A DNA stretch of 64,000 nt from Plasmodium malariae (Eukaryota > Apicomplexa > Aconoidasida > Haemosporida > Plasmodiidae). A program made the position numbers and the translations under genes. The stretch is taken from assembly GCF_900090045.1 (NCBI RefSeq), contig NC_041787.1:62001-126000 (forward strand). The letters are read 5' to 3'. Shown here piece by piece: positions 61,421-64,000 of the stretch; position 1 is the stretch's first letter, and each line of letters opens with the position of its first letter. Under the pieces are notes generated by a model. It saw only the letters and a program-made list of their open reading frames with translations. It was not told where the DNA came from and made no database searches.

Positions 61421-64000
61421 ATTTTACATACATTATTATACCCATAAATACTAATATTATGAATTATTATATGTATGTATACTTTTATTTTAATTAAATT
61501 TTTTTTAAATACTGAATTTGATTTGATTATTTTTTTTTTTGTTGTATATAAACTAACATTTAATCAATATTAATATTCCCCAATATAATATATATATATT
61601 GCATTTTTTTATGCTATATTTTATGGAATTTTTTTTTAATTAACATTTCTTGTTTTAGTTTAATATATCCTTTTTAACTTTGTACATAAATATACAATGC
61701 TGTTTAATGAAAATTTTAATATTTTTTATTTATTTACACCGCAAATAATTAAATCAAATAAATACCTTAATTTTATTTTTTGAATTATCTGTAGATAAAT
61801 GAATCATTGAGTTCATTTATTTTAAATTTTTATTAGCATTAACTTAATATTTTATTATTTATTTGAAATTAGATATAGAGATTTATTATGTGTTATTTAA
61901 TAAATTTTTATTAACGTATTTTTTACTCCAGAATTAGTAAGTTAAAAATTAGTTCATTAACCATTTGAAAATAATTTTAAGAAATATTTTGAAGGAATTC
62001 GTACTAAAAATATTGTTAATACGCTCAATTTTCATTACAATTCTTTATTTTTCTTTTTTTAATGTTTTTAGATTTAAAAATGTATTGATGTAATTAATAA
62101 AAGGTCTTTTAATCCTATTATACTTTTTTTATTATTATTATTTCAATAATTGCCACACGTTTTTATCATTTTGTTTTTGTTTTTCTGTTGTATATTTTAT
62201 AAAAGTATGTTATATTTGAAGCATTATTTTATTAATAATGAAACACTGTTATATATTTTATGAAAATAGTGCATATATATAATTAAATGATATAAAATAT
62301 TCTAATATACCTATAATATTATAATACGGGCCAAATATTTATTATCATTGGGGTGAACTAACAATATAGTTGCTTTTATTCATGTTTTTATATATAATTT
62401 TACGAGCAGGTAGTATAATTCATAGTGATACGAACTGAATTACTGATAATGAAACTATCGAAATTATAAATTCATTTTATGAATAGAATCATATATTATT
62501 ATCATATATATTAATTATATATAATATGCAAAAGTATAAAGTTTAAAACTAGTCAGACCTAGTAACATGATGATAAATTCACATTAATTATTCTTAGGAA
62601 ATTAAAAAATACCTAACATAATTTATTTCATTGAAAATTATAAGTGTGTTATAAGTTCATTACGATTTAAGAGGATATATTTTAACTTCTAAATAATAAG
62701 AATAATAGGTCTCTTCAGTACATTATATTGAACATATATATTTAAGAATTAAAAATATTTAGATAATTAGAACGTTAAAGTATAATTAAGTTGTACGCAC
62801 TATATTTAAAGTGAAACAATAGGCTTACTAAGTTTACTACAGAAATATGACTTCTGAAAATGTTCAAATTATTCTTTATTATACATATTTATACATTTGA
62901 ATGATATGTTGTTATTTTGTATATTTTTGCTATGCAAAAAAATAGAAGAAAAGAAATGATGAATATAATTATCAAATTATACTATATATTGTTATATTGC
63001 TTTTTTTTCTATTTTTCTACGTGAAAAGAAAAAAAAATGATGTTATAGATTGCCATATTTTAATAATATATATTATGTGGTTTATATTAATCACTTTTCC
63101 CTTTTGTATGCAACTATATATTTATTATATTAGAAATGTAGAAATATTTTTATCTACATTTAATATTTTACCTTCATGAGATAAATTATATAGATATATT
63201 AAGTATATTTTACGAACAAATTTACTGTTTTTTTTAAATTTTATGTACTTATTTTTATAGATTCTTAAACCAGCAAACTTATGTTTTGTATGACTAAAAC
63301 TGTAAAATAAACAGACTAATATTTTTAATACATATCTATCAAAATAAAATTGAAGATTTATTTTTAAATGATGAAATGTAGAACGTTTCACAAATAATAA
63401 AGTTATATTTAAAAAAAAAAGTATGCATAATAAACATTTTTTATCTAAGAGGATTCATTTTTCTGGTATTGTACATTCCTTAAATAATAATTTTCCTGTA
63501 TATAAATAAAATTTACATTTTTTAAATGCATATTGTGCATACTAAGGTAAAAAACATATATAATTATAATTCCTAAAAAATTGTCTATAAAATAAATATG
63601 GCGGTATGCACCCAAGAGAGGTAAATCAAATAATTAATTATAAGAAAGAGGACTTCAGTATGTCTAAACTTAAGAGTTAACATATTATGTGGTTAAAAAT
63701 GATAAATAAATATTTTTGTAAAAATTATAACTTGTACTTATGAATAACAAAAATTAAATTTTTCTATAATGTGTAACATACTAAAATAATCATACAATAC
63801 ATGTATAAATGGTTATAGAACAAAACTATATTTTATATTATAATATTATATTTTACCTGTTATATTATAATGAAAATTTTTATTTTCATCTTTTTACAGT
63901 TAAAACGTTCTGTAATATATTTTATGAACAGTTTTTCTATAAGTTAAACATATCAAAAATTAAGAGATAATCTTTCTAGGAAATATTTATTTATAATTTA
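61421..64000. other. AT-rich 3' flank, no gene seen
   Basis: About 2.6 kb after the stop codon. It presumably starts with 3' UTR; T-runs at 61530-61541 and 61631-61638. A patch at about 62320-62480 is slightly less AT-rich but has only short broken frames. The minus-strand frame 63125-63391 opens at GTG, lacks an ATG near its start and has no recognised motif. No telomere repeat array is present, so the chromosome end is not in the window on this side. Confidence 0.42.

Noticed and set aside
63125..63391. Minus-strand 88-aa open frame with a hydrophobic stretch and basic tail
   Set aside because: It opens at GTG, not ATG, and has no partner exon or recognised motif.
1..64000. CRISPR arrays, insertion sequences, retroelements, riboswitches and bacterial-type promoters
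   Set aside because: The sequence is eukaryotic (spliced genes, Plasmodium families); no regularly spaced direct repeats with unique spacers, transposase or reverse-transcriptase motifs were seen.

Overview
This is a nuclear subtelomeric segment of a malaria parasite (Plasmodium). Three things point there: extreme A+T content with long poly(dA/dT) and (AT)n tracts; sparse two-exon genes whose short first exon encodes a hydrophobic signal sequence; and recognisable subtelomeric families (PHIST/PRESA, tryptophan-rich antigens, PIR/vir-like relics). A P. malariae- or P. ovale-like species is an inference. It rests on intact tryptophan-rich antigens, abundant decayed PIR genes and the absence of var, rif or stevor genes of falciparum type. 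No conserved core gene is visible.

Layout. From 1 to 8 kb there are two decayed genes on the + strand: a two-TM exported-protein relic (134-896) and a PIR relic (6392-7770). An apparently intact PHIST exported protein lies at 8037-8983 (-). Next comes a tryptophan-rich block on the - strand: a degraded copy (about 11.3-12.2 kb), an intact 326-aa gene (16724-17849) and an intact 317-aa gene (24753-25825), with weak exported-gene remnants at about 20.1-21.6 kb. From 28.9 to 33.4 kb there are more badly broken exported-type remnants. From 33.4 to about 42.4 kb I find no gene, but there is a perfect 27-bp-stem inverted repeat. From 42.4 to 53.7 kb there is a series of PIR-like relics on both strands. 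The window ends with its largest gene, a two-exon 1,099-aa protein (57984-61420, +). It has a signal sequence, a short helical repeat, nine 35-residue repeats, six or more 21-residue repeats, and a C-terminal pair of TM helices enclosing an Ala/Gly/Thr-rich loop. About 2.6 kb of AT-rich sequence follows.

How the genes relate. The four intact genes share one build: a signal-bearing exon 1 of 69-90 nt, a phase-0 intron of 119-145 bp with GT..AG ends, then one large exon. This is the classic arrangement for proteins secreted or exported into the infected red cell. The PHIST protein carries a canonical PEXEL (R-N-L-Y-E). The intact genes would act at the host-parasite interface and not in one metabolic pathway. 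The surrounding relics show a locus under strong gene birth and death. All coordinates, splice sites and translations were read by hand from the sequence; family names come from motif recognition, with no database search.
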